64,000 nt of DNA, taken from Streptomyces sp. NBC_01669 (GTDB lineage: Bacteria > Actinomycetota > Actinomycetes > Streptomycetales > Streptomycetaceae). Where the stretch lies: positions 1,240,001-1,304,000 of the forward strand of contig NZ_JAPEQG010000001.1 of the NCBI RefSeq assembly GCF_026339735.1, given 5' to 3'. Shown here piece by piece: positions 1-9,699 of the stretch (position 1 is the stretch's first letter; every line of letters starts with the position of its first letter). A program made the translations under genes and the position numbers. The notes under the pieces are model-generated. The model did not search any database, was not told the DNA's origin, and worked only from the letters and a program-made list of their open reading frames with translations.

Positions 1-1
1 A

Positions 2-1294
2 TCCGCGCGCAAGAACCGTCTGAAGCTACCCGCCCACCGCATGACGACGGCTGTAGCCGCCGGCGCATATCCCTTCCTGGCCGAAGGCGGACTCGGCGCC
101 GAGGGCATCTACATCGGGCGGGACGTCCACGCGGAAGCCAGCTTCGTGTTCGATCCCTTCGCGCTGTACGGCAAGGTCGAGGGGTTCACCAACCCCAACC
201 TGCTGCTGGCCGGAGTGATCGGCCAGGGCAAGAGCGCGCTCGCCAAGAGCTTCGCCCTGCGTTCGGTCGCCTTCGGATACCGGGTCTACGTGCCGTGCGA
301 CCCGAAGGGGGAATGGACGCCGGTGGCGGAGGCCCTCGGCGGACGGTCCGTCGCTCTTGGTCCCGGGCTGCCCGGACGCCTGAATCCCCTGGACGCGGCC
401 CCGCGCCCGGACAGCGTTTCCGAGGCCGACTGGGTCGGCGAGATCCGCAAGCGGCGCCTGCTCCTGCTCGGCTCCCTCGCCCGCACGGTCCTGGGTCGCG
501 ACCTGATGCCCATGGAGCACACCGCCCTGGACGTCGCCCTCGACGCCGTCGTCACCAGCGCCGCCGCCACACACCGCACCCCGCTCCTCGGTGACGTCGC
601 CGCCACCCTCAACAACCCGGGCGTCCTCAGCGAGGCCGCCGGGATGATGTCGGGCCAACTAGGCGACGCCGCCCGCGACCTGGCCCACGCCATGCGCCGC
701 CTGGTCCACGGCGACCTGGCCGGCATGTTCGACGCCCCCTCCACCGTCGCCTTCGACCCGAACGCGCCGATGCTCACCATCGACCTGTCCCGTCTCGGCG
801 GCTCCGGCGACGACACCGCCCTCGTCCTGGCGATGACCTGCGCGAGCGCCTGGATGGAATCCGCCCTCTCCGACCCCTCCGGCGGACGTCGCTGGATCGT
901 CTACGACGAAGCATGGCGCCTGATGCGGCACGTCGGTCTGCTGCAGCGGATGCAGGCCCAGTGGAAGCTGTCCCGCGGCCTCGGCATCGCCAACCTCATG
1001 GTGATCCACCGACTGTCCGACCTACTCACCGCTGGCGACGCCGGATCACAGGGCCGCGCTCTGGCCGAGGGGCTCCTCGCCGACTGCAGCACCCGGATCA
1101 TCTACCGCCAGGAGACCGACCAGCTCCACGCCGCAGCCTCCCTGCTCGGCCTGACCTCCGTCGAGATGGACGCCATCGCCCACCTCAACCGAGGGCGCGG
1201 TTTGTGGAAAGTCGCAGGTCGGAGCTTTATCGTGCAGCACCTCCTGCACAGCTACGAGCTGAAGCTCTTCGACACCGACGCCCGTATGCACTGA
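2..1294 (+). CDS. VirB4-type conjugation ATPase, 5' end outside window
   Basis: C-terminal part of a type IV secretion ATPase of the VirB4/TrbE kind, which energises a conjugative mating channel at the cytoplasmic membrane. The frame stays open to the window edge, so the ATG at 41 is internal and the true start lies upstream. Counting from that ATG, a Walker A motif GVIGQGKS sits at residues 58-65, right after the 'NPNLLLAG' strand typical of VirB4 proteins. A Walker B-like segment WIVYDEAW lies near residues 285-292, and a DPKGEW segment follows the P-loop. With the VirD4-type coupling protein at 17.6 kb it places this block in a conjugative element. Family assignment is secure; the substrate and partners are inferred. 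Confidence 0.85.
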   Translation, partial: SARKNRLKLPAHRMTTAVAAGAYPFLAEGGLGAEGIYIGRDVHAEASFVFDPFALYGKVEGFTNPNLLLAGVIGQGKSALAKSFALRSVAFGYRVYVPCDPKGEWTPVAEALGGRSVALGPGLPGRLNPLDAAPRPDSVSEADWVGEIRKRRLLLLGSLARTVLGRDLMPMEHTALDVALDAVVTSAAATHRTPLLGDVAATLNNPGVLSEAAGMMSGQLGDAARDLAHAMRRLVHGDLAGMFDAPSTVAFDPNAPMLTIDLSRLGGSGDDTALVLAMTCASAWMESALSDPSGGRRWIVYDEAWRLMRHVGLLQRMQAQWKLSRGLGIANLMVIHRLSDLLTAGDAGSQGRALAEGLLADCSTRIIYRQETDQLHAAASLLGLTSVEMDAIAHLNRGRGLWKVAGRSFIVQHLLHSYELKLFDTDARMH

Positions 1295-1378
1295 GGAGCG
1301 AGAGGCCGTGAACCCGACTTCCAACGCGACCTGATTCCGAGCGATGACGCTCTCCACCTTATCGGCACGCTCAACGCC

Positions 1379-1879
1379 ATGAAGGACAAACTGCACAATG
1401 CCGCCCGGCAATGGGAGCTGCTCGACTCAACCGGACATGTACCGGCCGCGCCCCCCTACCCCGCGCTGCTCCGGCACGCCATCGACGCACAGGACCTCTC
1501 CCGCGACGTCCTCCGGCTGACTGCCGACTTCGCCGAGAGCCCGCACCACACCACCCACGTCGGCAAGACCGTGCAGAAGCATCTCGCCACGGCAGCGACC
1601 ATGTCGAGCCATGCAGCTCCTCACTTCGCCGAAACCGCGGAGTGCGCACTGACCCTGCCCCGGTCTGCCAACCCGACCGACCGGCACTACCTCACGAACC
1701 GCATGGTCATCGATCACGCCTGGGCCCGCGCCTTCCTGCGGCGCGCGTCGGAATCCCTTCGGGATGCGGCCAAAGAACTCGACGGCCACGTCGGCTTCCA
1801 ACGCTTCCTCGCGCCGCTCATCCGCCAGGAAGGTCCGCCGGCGCCTCCGCCGCCCCGGCCGGGCGGTCGCCACCGCTGA
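1379..1879 (+). CDS. hypothetical protein, possibly frameshifted at 5' end
   Basis: Predicted 166-aa soluble protein with no family I recognise. It is mostly helical and has a Pro/Arg-rich tail. A good Shine-Dalgarno GAGGAG overlapping the stop of the upstream ATPase gene is followed by GTG at 1308, but that frame stops after eight codons. The frame used here is open and protein-like from about 1310 (PDFQRDLIPSDDALHL). One missing base near 1311, for example AAA read as AA, would join the two. The intact gene would then start at 1308 and be about 190 aa. The tight spacing suggests co-transcription with the ATPase gene. Confidence 0.5.
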   Translation: MKDKLHNAARQWELLDSTGHVPAAPPYPALLRHAIDAQDLSRDVLRLTADFAESPHHTTHVGKTVQKHLATAATMSSHAAPHFAETAECALTLPRSANPTDRHYLTNRMVIDHAWARAFLRRASESLRDAAKELDGHVGFQRFLAPLIRQEGPPAPPPPRPGGRHR

Positions 1880-1926
1880 CCGCGCCGAGTCCACAGCCCG
1901 ATCCATCCAGAACCCAAGGAACGATC

Positions 1927-2171
1927 TGAACCGCCCCGCTCATTTCAGCGACGCCGACTGGGCCGAGTACCAGCAGTGTCAGGCCGAGCACGACGATCTC
2001 ATGGCGCAGGTCGCCGACCGCGAAGCCCAAATGGAACACGACCTGATCGCCACCTACGACGAATACGAACTCGACTTCAGTGCGACCCCGAAGCAGGAAG
2101 CCGACCCCAGCCGCCGGATACCTCCGCCGCGCCGATCGCCGGCCTTCCGCCGGAGGAGCCGTGGCCGCTGA
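1927..2171 (+). CDS. small hypothetical protein with apparent CTG start
   Basis: About 80 aa: an acidic helical segment (DADWAEYQQCQAEHDD) followed by a basic Pro/Arg-rich tail. Codons show strong third-position GC bias in this frame from the CTG at 1927. The sequence AAGGA lies five bases upstream of that CTG. The next in-frame ATG (2000) has no ribosome binding site and would discard protein-like sequence, so the CTG start is preferred. The 3' end overlaps the next gene by 11 bases, which suggests translational coupling. Function unknown. Confidence 0.45.
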
Positions 2172-3081
2172 CGTGGACAACACTCCCGATACCCGCCCGA
2201 CGGCTCCGCTTGCGCCGCTTCCCGACCACCGCAACGTGAACACCCCGTGGTGGCAGAAACTGTGGCGCCGCCACGCGCACATCACCACACCGCTGCGGGC
2301 ACGCGGACTGCAGTGCGACATCGAGTTCGGCCTCAGCGCCTACATCGTGCGCGTGCCGCTCCCCGACGACAGCTACCTGATCATCAGCCCGCCACAGGAG
2401 CCCCCCACCGAACGGCCGCCCGGAGACCCGGAGGGCTGGATCGCAACCCGCGAACACCCAGACGACCAGACGCTGTTCGAAGTCCTCTACGACTCGGCCC
2501 CCTCCGACGACCCCGGCGCCCCCCATCGGCCCGAAGGGCGTCACGGCGGCAGCGCCCAGCCCCTGATCGAGGCACTCGACCATCGCCTCGCCCAGCTCGG
2601 GCTGCTCCCACATCCCGTCCTGCCCCACGAAGACCCGCACGCCAACCCAGCTCAGGCGCCGTCCGAACAATCCGAGGCCCCCGCCGTAGCCGACCGCGCT
2701 CCCTCCTACGTCTACGGCGACGCGATGCTCGCTCTGACCGACCGGCTCAACGGAGCCGAGTCGCACGCGGATGCCGCTGCTCTCCTCCACCAGGTCCTGG
2801 ATCCGGTCAACGGCCTGCTGGAGCGGCTCGGCGAGTTCTTCGAGGCAGCCGGCGAAAAGGCCAAGGAAGCCGAGGAGGACGACGGCTTCGACCTGTCCAA
2901 CGACCTTGCCGACGCCGCCGCCGAGATCCGCAATCTCGGCGAGGTCCTGCACGTGGCCGAGGACCGGATGCGAGCACTCACCCCGCTCGCTCCCACGTCG
3001 CGTCTCCACTCGACCCCTGCTCGTGCGCCGTCCCTGCCCCCGCGCGCCGTGCCGCCGGCACAGCCACGCCACAGCCGCTGA
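2161..3081 (+). CDS. hypothetical protein of the conjugative element
   Basis: 306 aa. The GTG at 2161 is chosen because GGAGGAG precedes it at ideal spacing; a longer reading frame back to 2080 lies inside the previous gene. The N-terminal half has beta-rich segments (CDIEFGLSAYIVRVPLP, SYLIISPP), and a Pro-rich linker follows. The C-terminal half is an acidic helical domain (about residues 190-280) resembling the small helical protein encoded at 14.2 kb, with the shared pattern VLDP..G.L..., then ...A..E...L...L. The tail is Pro/Arg-rich. No enzymatic motif is visible. Probably an accessory protein of the element. Confidence 0.6.
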   Translation: MAADVDNTPDTRPTAPLAPLPDHRNVNTPWWQKLWRRHAHITTPLRARGLQCDIEFGLSAYIVRVPLPDDSYLIISPPQEPPTERPPGDPEGWIATREHPDDQTLFEVLYDSAPSDDPGAPHRPEGRHGGSAQPLIEALDHRLAQLGLLPHPVLPHEDPHANPAQAPSEQSEAPAVADRAPSYVYGDAMLALTDRLNGAESHADAAALLHQVLDPVNGLLERLGEFFEAAGEKAKEAEEDDGFDLSNDLADAAAEIRNLGEVLHVAEDRMRALTPLAPTSRLHSTPARAPSLPPRAVPPAQPRHSR

Positions 3082-3124
3082 CGCCGCGCCACCGCCCCGA
3101 CCATGAGAGGGGAACCCCGCCCCC

Positions 3125-3583
3125 TTGCAGCCAGGCCCCCACTTCGCCTTCGGCGACCACGACACCCACGGCTTCGTCGCCTCCTTCACCCCCTCCATGC
3201 CCGCACACCTCGCCCACTGGTTCCTGGAACGTGAGCAGTTCGAGCCCGTTCCCGGAGAGCCCGGCCTGTACCGGCTCAGTGAGCCCGAACATGACGGTGC
3301 TCGCCGCACCCGTCAGGCCGTCCACGACCTGCGCCGCCAGGGCTACACCGTGCAGGCCGACATCCGCCTCGACCCGTCCCTCTCCGCCGGTCCACCACGT
3401 CCGATCCGGACCAACGGGCTCATGGAGCGCCGCAGTCGTCTCGCCCAGGCTGCCGCCGGCCGGACGACGCAGCGGTCCGCACCGCCCACCACCTCTCCAC
3501 CCTCGGCCCGGCCGATCCCGCCGAAGCCCACCTTCGCGCCGACCGTCCACCTGGCGACCTCCGGCGGCGGTCGGTCCCGATGA
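3125..3583 (+). CDS. hypothetical protein with small conserved module
   Basis: 152 aa from TTG 3125, preceded by GAGAGGGG at a rather long spacing. Residues about 10-85 carry a module that recurs in this block (11.8, 12.5 and 13.5 kb): a hydrophobic strand, then PG..YRL, a charged helix, and LRRQGYTVQADIRLD, resembling (R/L)L...GY.V.C/A D in the paralogues. The remainder is a low-complexity Pro/Thr/Arg tail. The stop codon overlaps the next start as ATGA. Function unknown; the repeated module suggests a nucleic-acid- or partner-binding fold, which is speculation. Confidence 0.55.
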   Translation: MQPGPHFAFGDHDTHGFVASFTPSMPAHLAHWFLEREQFEPVPGEPGLYRLSEPEHDGARRTRQAVHDLRRQGYTVQADIRLDPSLSAGPPRPIRTNGLMERRSRLAQAAAGRTTQRSAPPTTSPPSARPIPPKPTFAPTVHLATSGGGRSR

Positions 3584-4770
3584 CGCCTTCGAGTAGTCCG
3601 GCCCCCGACAGCCGCCTGCCGAGCACCGCCCAACTGGCCAACGGTGCACGCTCCTTTCGGCTCCGCATGGCGGTCATCGATCGCGAGACGGAAGCCGCGC
3701 TCGACATGACACGCGACCGCTACGGCCGCACCCTCCACGCAGGCGTCGCAGAAGCCGCACGGGCCCACCGCGACAAAACAGCGCTTGAGGCGTACAGCAT
3801 CCACCTCGCCCCACACGCCGACGCGCTGCTCGATACCGCCCGCTACGCACTCGACCAGCTACCGCCCGCCCGGCACCTGACCGGATGGCGCGCCGTGCTG
3901 GAGGGCCTGGCCACCTCTACCACCGAAATCCGCCAGGCTCTCGACCAGCCGGCCACCCCAGGCTCCCCGGCCGAACGCACGCAGCACGCAAACCTATGGC
4001 CCCACCTCACCGCCTGGGCGGACCACAGCGTCATCGCCAGCAACCTCGCTGACCAGCGCGATGGCCAGCACCACACGGCGCCCCTGACCGGCGAAGAACA
4101 GCAGATGTGGACCGAGCGGGCCCAGGCCGCGCAGCGGCGCGGCGAGCTTGACCTGACCGAGTCGTGGTACGCCGCCGACGGCCAGCCGATCACCCTCGCT
4201 TACCTGGTCGAGGACGACGACTCAACAGTCGTCGCGCTACGCGGAGATCCGGGCGCACCAGGCTGGCAGGTGATCGGGCACTACGCCCACGAATACGAAG
4301 CAGGGAAGGTACTGCCCGCGCCGGTCCCGCCCGGCGTGCTGCGCCCGGACGTCTCCCGGTTCAACCGTCCTGTCCCGGCCCCGGAGGTGTCCCTGCAGGA
4401 ACTCATCCGCGACGCCGTCGAGGCCCAGCAGGCCGGTGACGCGTCCAACGCGCTGCTCAGTGCCACCCAGCGGGGCTACGACGCGGGCCCGATGGTCCGC
4501 CTCCAGGAACTCCTGGAGACCAGCCGCCAGTTCGCCAGTGCGCTGGAAACCTCACAGGGCCGCCAGATCGGCGCCCGCCTCTCCGCGCTGGGCCGGCAGA
4601 TCGAGTTCCTCACCCGCGAAGTCGAGGAGGCGGCAGAAGACCTCGGCGCGACCGTCGCCGTCCTGCCCCCGCACCGTGCCCCCGTGCTGCCCACCCGACC
4701 GCGCCCGGCGGTGGACACCACGCCACCCGTACCGCCGCCCCGCGCCAGCACGCTCGCCCGTCACCGCTAA
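3580..4770 (+). CDS. hypothetical helical protein
   Basis: 396 aa, starting with the ATG of an ATGA overlap with the upstream gene, so translation is probably coupled. The N-terminal 150 residues are helical. A central segment (about 205-245) reads as a small beta domain (ADGQPITLAYLVEDDDSTVVALRGD). A C-terminal helical region (about 270-365) has coiled-coil-like heptads, and the tail is Pro-rich. I recognise no family. Position between the VirB4 gene and an MFS gene suggests an accessory protein of the conjugative element. Confidence 0.6.
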   Translation: MTPSSSPAPDSRLPSTAQLANGARSFRLRMAVIDRETEAALDMTRDRYGRTLHAGVAEAARAHRDKTALEAYSIHLAPHADALLDTARYALDQLPPARHLTGWRAVLEGLATSTTEIRQALDQPATPGSPAERTQHANLWPHLTAWADHSVIASNLADQRDGQHHTAPLTGEEQQMWTERAQAAQRRGELDLTESWYAADGQPITLAYLVEDDDSTVVALRGDPGAPGWQVIGHYAHEYEAGKVLPAPVPPGVLRPDVSRFNRPVPAPEVSLQELIRDAVEAQQAGDASNALLSATQRGYDAGPMVRLQELLETSRQFASALETSQGRQIGARLSALGRQIEFLTREVEEAAEDLGATVAVLPPHRAPVLPTRPRPAVDTTPPVPPPRASTLARHR

Positions 4771-4788
4771 GCACCGAGAAAGTACCCG

Positions 4789-6056
4789 TTGTCCCTGACC
4801 GCACCCCCGGCCCCGGCACGGCGCATCACCTACGGCGCGGTGCTGGGCAGCCCGTACGTCGCTCGCCTCCTCGGCGGCACCCTCACCGGCCGACTCCCCA
4901 ACGGCATGGCCCCCGTCGCCATCCTCCTGTGGGCCACCACGAGCGGAACAGCATCGCCTTCGGCGGACTGCTCAGCGCCCTGTACGGGCTGTCCTCGGCG
5001 CTGGTGCAACCGGTCAAGGGCCGTCTTATGGACCGCCACGGCCAGATGGTGGTGCACCTTCCGGCAGCTCTGCTCAACTCGGCCCTCCTGGTGGCCCTGC
5101 CCCTGGCCGGGCCGTACGGCGGACCGAGCCTCGCCACGGCCGTCGTGGTCGCCGGCGGCCTGACGACCCCGCCGCTGGAGGCGGGGCTGCGGGCCCTCTG
5201 GCCGAGCGTGCTGCCCGACACCCGGCTTCGGCACGCCGCACTCGCCCTCGACACCGGCACGCAGGGCCTGCTCTACATCGCCGGCCCCCTGCTCGTGGCT
5301 GCGCTGGCCTCCGCGTACGACTCCGCCATCGCGCTCGCCGTGACCGCGGTCCTCGGGCTGGTCGGCACCGCCCTGGTCGCCTTCGCTCCGCCTTCTCGGC
5401 GCTGGCGATCCGGATCGTCAACAGGCTCGCAAAGCTTGGCGAATCGCCGGTTGGCCAGCCCCGGCCTGGTGCTTCTGTTCGTCTCTCTCACCGGCACCGG
5501 CTTCGCAATCGGCGCGATGAACGTGTGGTCGATCGCCATGGCCGAGCACCACGAGCAGGACATGCTCTCGGGCATCATCCCCGCCGCGTTCTCCACCGGC
5601 AGCTTCCTGGGCGGCCTCGTCTACGGGCGCCGCACCTGGAAGGGAACCACCACCCGCCGGCTGATCACCGCCGGAGCCGTGTTCCTCGCCGGATGGCTCC
5701 CGCTCGTGGCGCTGCCCGGGCCCTTGGCAGCCACCGTCGCGGTGACCGTCCCTGGTGCGTTCCTGACCGTCGTGGTCGCCTGCGCCTACGTGACCACGGA
5801 CGCTCTTGCCCCGGAGGGCCGCACCAGCGAGGCGTACGCGTGGCTCATCCTGTCGATCGGCGTCGGCCAGTCCGTCGGCACCGCCCTGGCCGGACGCCTT
5901 GCCGAGCAGCCGCTCGCCAGCGCGGCACTCCCCGCCGCCGGAGCGGCCCTCGCTCTCGCAGTCCTGCTCGCCGCGCGTCGGCGCCTGGGCCCCACAGGAC
6001 AGCTGCCGCGCGCCCGACACCGCCGCCCGCTTCGAGGCCGGCACAAGACGCCCTGA
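4789..6056 (+). pseudogene. MFS transporter, frameshifted
   Basis: Reads as a major facilitator superfamily permease split by a one-base frameshift. TTG 4789, with GAGAAAG upstream, begins frame 1: RITYGAVLGSPYVARLLGG, then NGMAPVAILLW. Around 4935-4950 homology passes to another frame (IAFGGLLSALYGLSSAL, then KGRLMDRHGQ, the loop 2-3 motif), which runs to 6056 with about nine further hydrophobic segments. One missing base near 4948 restores a roughly 420-aa, 12-helix protein of normal MFS length. The cause is either a real lesion or a sequencing indel. Substrate unknown. An efflux carrier inside a conjugation cluster is unusual cargo. Confidence 0.7.
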
Positions 6057-6317
6057 TCAGGGCGCACCCCAACTACCTGCCAAATTTTCTCAAAAGACCG
6101 ATTCATGGCTGTTGTTGGTACGCCCGGCTATCAGAACGTGCGGAAAGGCGAGTCAGGCAGCTGTGGGGCGGTGAGGCCCGCCCTGGAGCATGTCGGCAGT
6201 CATTGCCCATCGTTCGTGGTCCAGCCACGCACCGTTGATGTGCTGGAAGCTCCAGGCCCGCCTCGCCTTCGCCCAACGCCCCACCACTTTCCCGCCACCA
6301 CCGATAGGAGATCCGCC

Positions 6318-6566
6318 TTGCCCGAAGCGCCAGCAGAGCCGTTCATGACGATCCGGCACACCATCACCGGCGAGATCACCACCACCGGCTACAACGCCGC
6401 CGCCCGGCGGATCCTGCTCCAGGACGGCTTCGAAGAGACGCCCGTCTGCGCCTGCCGAGCGACGGAACCCAGTACGGAGCAGACGCACGGCCAAGCTCGG
6501 CAGCCGACGAGCTGCACGTCGCCGGCCATCCCCTGCACCGGGACCGAGCCCTCGGCCGTCCAGTGA
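6318..6566 (+). CDS. small hypothetical protein
   Basis: 82 aa. TTG 6318 is chosen because TAGGAG lies six bases upstream. The core MTIRHTITGEITTTGYNAAARRILLQ looks like a small beta hairpin plus helix, and the C-terminal half is Thr/Pro/Gln-rich. No family recognised. It sits upstream of the MoxR ATPase gene in a stretch that is otherwise without clear genes (6057-6317 and 6567-6697); the first of these gaps includes a short AT-rich patch near 6080-6115. Confidence 0.4.
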   Translation: MPEAPAEPFMTIRHTITGEITTTGYNAAARRILLQDGFEETPVCACRATEPSTEQTHGQARQPTSCTSPAIPCTGTEPSAVQ

Positions 6567-6697
6567 GCGCCGACGGTACGGCCCGGTTGCCCCGGTCGCC
6601 GATCTCAGCACAGAACGTGATCCGCTCCGAGAGCGGCCAGCCTCTCCAGCGCATCGCCAACCCCACCCGCGCCCGCACCTGTTGAAGGACCATCGTT

Positions 6698-7903
6698 GTG
6701 ACCACACCCGGAACGCCTACCAGTCCAGCGCGCACCAAGGGCGGCGAACTACGGGCCAAGGTGGCCAGACTGCTGGCCGACCGACCGGCGGACACGCTCA
6801 CCATCGGCGACATGGCCAGGCAGCTGGGCCACTCCCACGGCGCCGTCCGCAACGCCGCCCACACCCTGGTGCGACGCGGTGAAGCCGACCAAAGCGGAAC
6901 CGGACAACCGGAGTTCCGCGCGAACGCGAACACCTCCACCGCCGCGCAGACCGCTGTGATCAGCCCACCGGGCACCCACGCTCCCCGCGCCCAGCCGACC
7001 AAGACCCGCACGACCATTACCGCAGCAGCCACGCCCAGGCAGACTGGCCCGATCCGCCGCGCGGGGGGCCAGATCTACCACCCCCGGGAGCTGGCCGATC
7101 TGCCCGACGTCGAGGCGCTGAATCGCTTGCGCGACGCCGACGTGCCAGTGCTGCTCTACGGCCCTCCGGGCACCGGCAAGACATCGCTGGTCGAGGCGGC
7201 GTTCCCGGACCTGCTCACCGTCGCCGGTGACGGCGACACCACGGTCGGAGACCTGATCGGCGAGTACACGCAGGCCGACGGCGGAGGCTACGTCTTCCAG
7301 TACGGTCCGCTGGTCACCGCGATGACCGAGGGCCGTGCCCTGCTGATCGACGACGCCACCTTGATCTCACCGAAAGTCCTGGCGGCGCTGTATCCCGCGA
7401 TGGACGGGCGCAGGCAGATCCAGGTCAAGGCCCACAAGGGCGAGACCATCAAGGCCGAGCCGGGCTTCTACGTGGTGGCGGGCCACAATCCCGGCGTCCA
7501 CGGCGCGGTGTTGACGGAGGCGCTGTCGTCCCGGTTCAGCGTGCAGATCCAGATCGGCACGGACTACGACCTCGCCCTGGCGCTGAGGATCGATGCCCGG
7601 GTGGTCCGGGTCGCCCGGAACCTCGCCCGCCAGGTCGAACTCGGCGAGTTGGGCTGGGCCCCCCAACTGCGGGAGCTGCTCAGCTACCAGAAGACCGAGG
7701 CCGTCCTCGGCACCAATGCCGCGCTGGCGAACCTGGTCGGCATCGCTCCTGTGGAGGATCGCGACATCGTCGCCGACGCCGTCATCAAGGCTGTCGGCGT
7801 CAAGAAGATCGCGCCCCTCACCCTCGGCAAGCAGCTCCCGGCTTCGGCTGCCCGGCAGCCCCCGGGCAGCACCGGCTCCGCGCACCGGGGCCGCTCGCGA
7901 TGA
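6698..7903 (+). CDS. MoxR-type AAA+ ATPase with N-terminal winged helix
   Basis: 401 aa, GTG start behind GAAGGA. Residues about 15-75 form a winged-helix-like domain (LTIGDMARQLGHSHGAV, then L.RRGEA). The AAA+ domain follows, with Walker A GPPGTGKT at 155-162, Walker B ALLIDD at 213-218, and a sensor-1-type segment VVAGHNPG. MoxR proteins act as ATP-driven chaperones for vWA-domain partners, and the next gene, overlapping by ATGA, encodes exactly such a partner. The pair probably works as one complex. The fused DNA-binding-type domain hints at self-regulation or a DNA-linked role. Confidence 0.85.
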   Translation: MTTPGTPTSPARTKGGELRAKVARLLADRPADTLTIGDMARQLGHSHGAVRNAAHTLVRRGEADQSGTGQPEFRANANTSTAAQTAVISPPGTHAPRAQPTKTRTTITAAATPRQTGPIRRAGGQIYHPRELADLPDVEALNRLRDADVPVLLYGPPGTGKTSLVEAAFPDLLTVAGDGDTTVGDLIGEYTQADGGGYVFQYGPLVTAMTEGRALLIDDATLISPKVLAALYPAMDGRRQIQVKAHKGETIKAEPGFYVVAGHNPGVHGAVLTEALSSRFSVQIQIGTDYDLALALRIDARVVRVARNLARQVELGELGWAPQLRELLSYQKTEAVLGTNAALANLVGIAPVEDRDIVADAVIKAVGVKKIAPLTLGKQLPASAARQPPGSTGSAHRGRSR

Positions 7904-9699
7904 GCGCCCACCACCACGTCCAGTCACCCGCCACCACCCAGGACGACGACGCCGACCTCGCGCGCTGGGACGACGACGGCGCCCCGCCCGCGCAACCCCG
8001 TTCCTCCCCGGCCGCGTGGCTGCGCGTGGGAGCCGAACTCGGCGACCGGCTGGTCGCCCTCTCCGGCCGCCAGGACCTCCTCGTCACCTGCCGCCCCGGC
8101 ACGCGCAGCGGCGCACCGGCCGCGTTCTTCCCCACTCTGGGCGAGGTCGAGGTCGACGCCCGTTTGTTCGCCCCGCTCCAGCCCCACGAGATCCATCCGC
8201 GGATCGTGGGCGACGAGGAGCGGTATCCCGCCGCCTGGGGAGTGTTCGTCCACGAGGCCGCGCACGCGGCCCACTCCGTCTGGACACAGCCTGCCGGAGC
8301 GAACCCCCGTGTCGTCGAGGCCGCGCTCCTGCTGGAGGAGAGCCGCGTCGAAGGCGCACACCTGATCACGCGGCCCACGGACCGCACGTACCTGCGCACC
8401 AGTGCCCGAACCCTGGTCATGCCCGACATCGCCCACCCCACCCTCCAGGGCATCGAGCACGCCGCCGCCGTGGCGGCCCTGATCCTCGGCCGCCGTGACG
8501 TCGGCATCCTGGATGCCGGCGAGACTCGGGCCGTCGCCGATCTGTGCGAAAAGGTGCTGGGCGCAAACCTCCTGGCCACACTCACCCGCATCTGGACCGC
8601 AGCCCACCCGTGCGCCGACCACGACGCCACGACCATGCTCGCGCACGCTCAAAACTGGTGCGACGCTCTGGACACCGCGGCCCCCGCCCTGCCCGTGCCG
8701 GAGAACCTCACCGATCTGCTGTCCGGCGCCGTGGGGGTCGTCATGGACAGCACGGCAGCCACCGACGCCGCCGACCTCGCGGCACAGGCCGCAGCGACCA
8801 ACGCCAAGGCCGCGCAGTCCAAGGCGCAGGCACAGGACCGCGCCCAGCGGGCCGGCCAGCGACGCAAAGCCGCCGCCACCGCCAAGTCGGTCTTCAACGC
8901 CCGTGGCACCACCGTCAACCCCGACGGCACACCGGCGCCCCACAGCAACCCGGTCACCGGCACCCGCAGGCCCACCGCCGCCGAGCAGCAGGCCGCCGCG
9001 CGCCTGAGCCGCGCCCTGCGTGCCGCCGCCTACCGCGAGCGGACCGAGGAGCGGACCACCAGCCCCACCCCGCCCGGCCGCCTCAACATGCGCGCGGCCC
9101 TCGCCCGCGACGCTCAGCGCGCGGCCGGGTCGGTCCCCACCGCGGAACCGTTCACCCACACCCGCCGCCGGAACTCCCCCACCCCACCGCTGCGGGTGGG
9201 TATCGCCGTCGACGTCTCCGGCTCCATGCGTGCCGCCTGCGCGCCCGTCGCGTCCGCTGCCTGGATCGTGGCACGCGCAGCAGCTCTGACCGACCCCGAC
9301 TCCCTTACCGCCACCATCGCCTACGACAGGCACCTGACCGCATTGACCCGACCCACCCACCGAGCACCAGAGCGCGTGACGACATTCGCTGCCAACGGCG
9401 TCCACCACAACCTCGGCGACGCCATCGACGCACTCGACCACGGCCTCGAACTCACCCGCCCCGGCACCGGCCGCCTCCTCGTCATCGTCACCGACGCCCG
9501 ATACGGCAGCGACGAAACCGCTGCGGCCGTCACCCGCGTCAAGCAGCTCACGACCGCCGGCTGCGCCGTACTCCAGCTCACCCTCACCGCGGAGTCCCAC
9601 CACTTGCCGGGGACCACCTTGCTGCACCTGCCCCAGCCCTCCAGCGCTCCCGTCGCCATCGCCAAGGCGGCCACAGACGCCATCCGCAGGACACGCTGA
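7900..9699 (+). CDS. metallopeptidase-like/vWA protein (DUF2201-type), MoxR partner
   Basis: 599 aa, ATGA overlap with the MoxR-type gene. The N-terminal domain carries HEAAH at residues 118-122 (within VHEAAHAAHS) and a downstream LEESRVEG helix, the pattern of a zinc metallopeptidase-like fold. A helical Ala/Gln-rich linker occupies about 290-330. The C-terminal vWA domain has an intact MIDAS motif DVSGSM near residues 438-443 and VIVTDARYG later. This resembles the DUF2201 architecture (putative metallopeptidase plus vWA-like) usually encoded beside MoxR ATPases. Whether it cleaves protein is unknown. A cytosolic role is likely because no signal peptide is seen. Confidence 0.8.
   Translation: MSAHHHVQSPATTQDDDADLARWDDDGAPPAQPRSSPAAWLRVGAELGDRLVALSGRQDLLVTCRPGTRSGAPAAFFPTLGEVEVDARLFAPLQPHEIHPRIVGDEERYPAAWGVFVHEAAHAAHSVWTQPAGANPRVVEAALLLEESRVEGAHLITRPTDRTYLRTSARTLVMPDIAHPTLQGIEHAAAVAALILGRRDVGILDAGETRAVADLCEKVLGANLLATLTRIWTAAHPCADHDATTMLAHAQNWCDALDTAAPALPVPENLTDLLSGAVGVVMDSTAATDAADLAAQAAATNAKAAQSKAQAQDRAQRAGQRRKAAATAKSVFNARGTTVNPDGTPAPHSNPVTGTRRPTAAEQQAAARLSRALRAAAYRERTEERTTSPTPPGRLNMRAALARDAQRAAGSVPTAEPFTHTRRRNSPTPPLRVGIAVDVSGSMRAACAPVASAAWIVARAAALTDPDSLTATIAYDRHLTALTRPTHRAPERVTTFAANGVHHNLGDAIDALDHGLELTRPGTGRLLVIVTDARYGSDETAAAVTRVKQLTTAGCAVLQLTLTAESHHLPGTTLLHLPQPSSAPVAIAKAATDAIRRTR

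Noticed and set aside
6049..6064. 16-bp perfect palindrome CGCCCTGATCAGGGCG spanning the MFS stop codon
   Set aside because: No loop, so a poor hairpin; short palindromes are frequent in high-GC DNA and no context supports a site.
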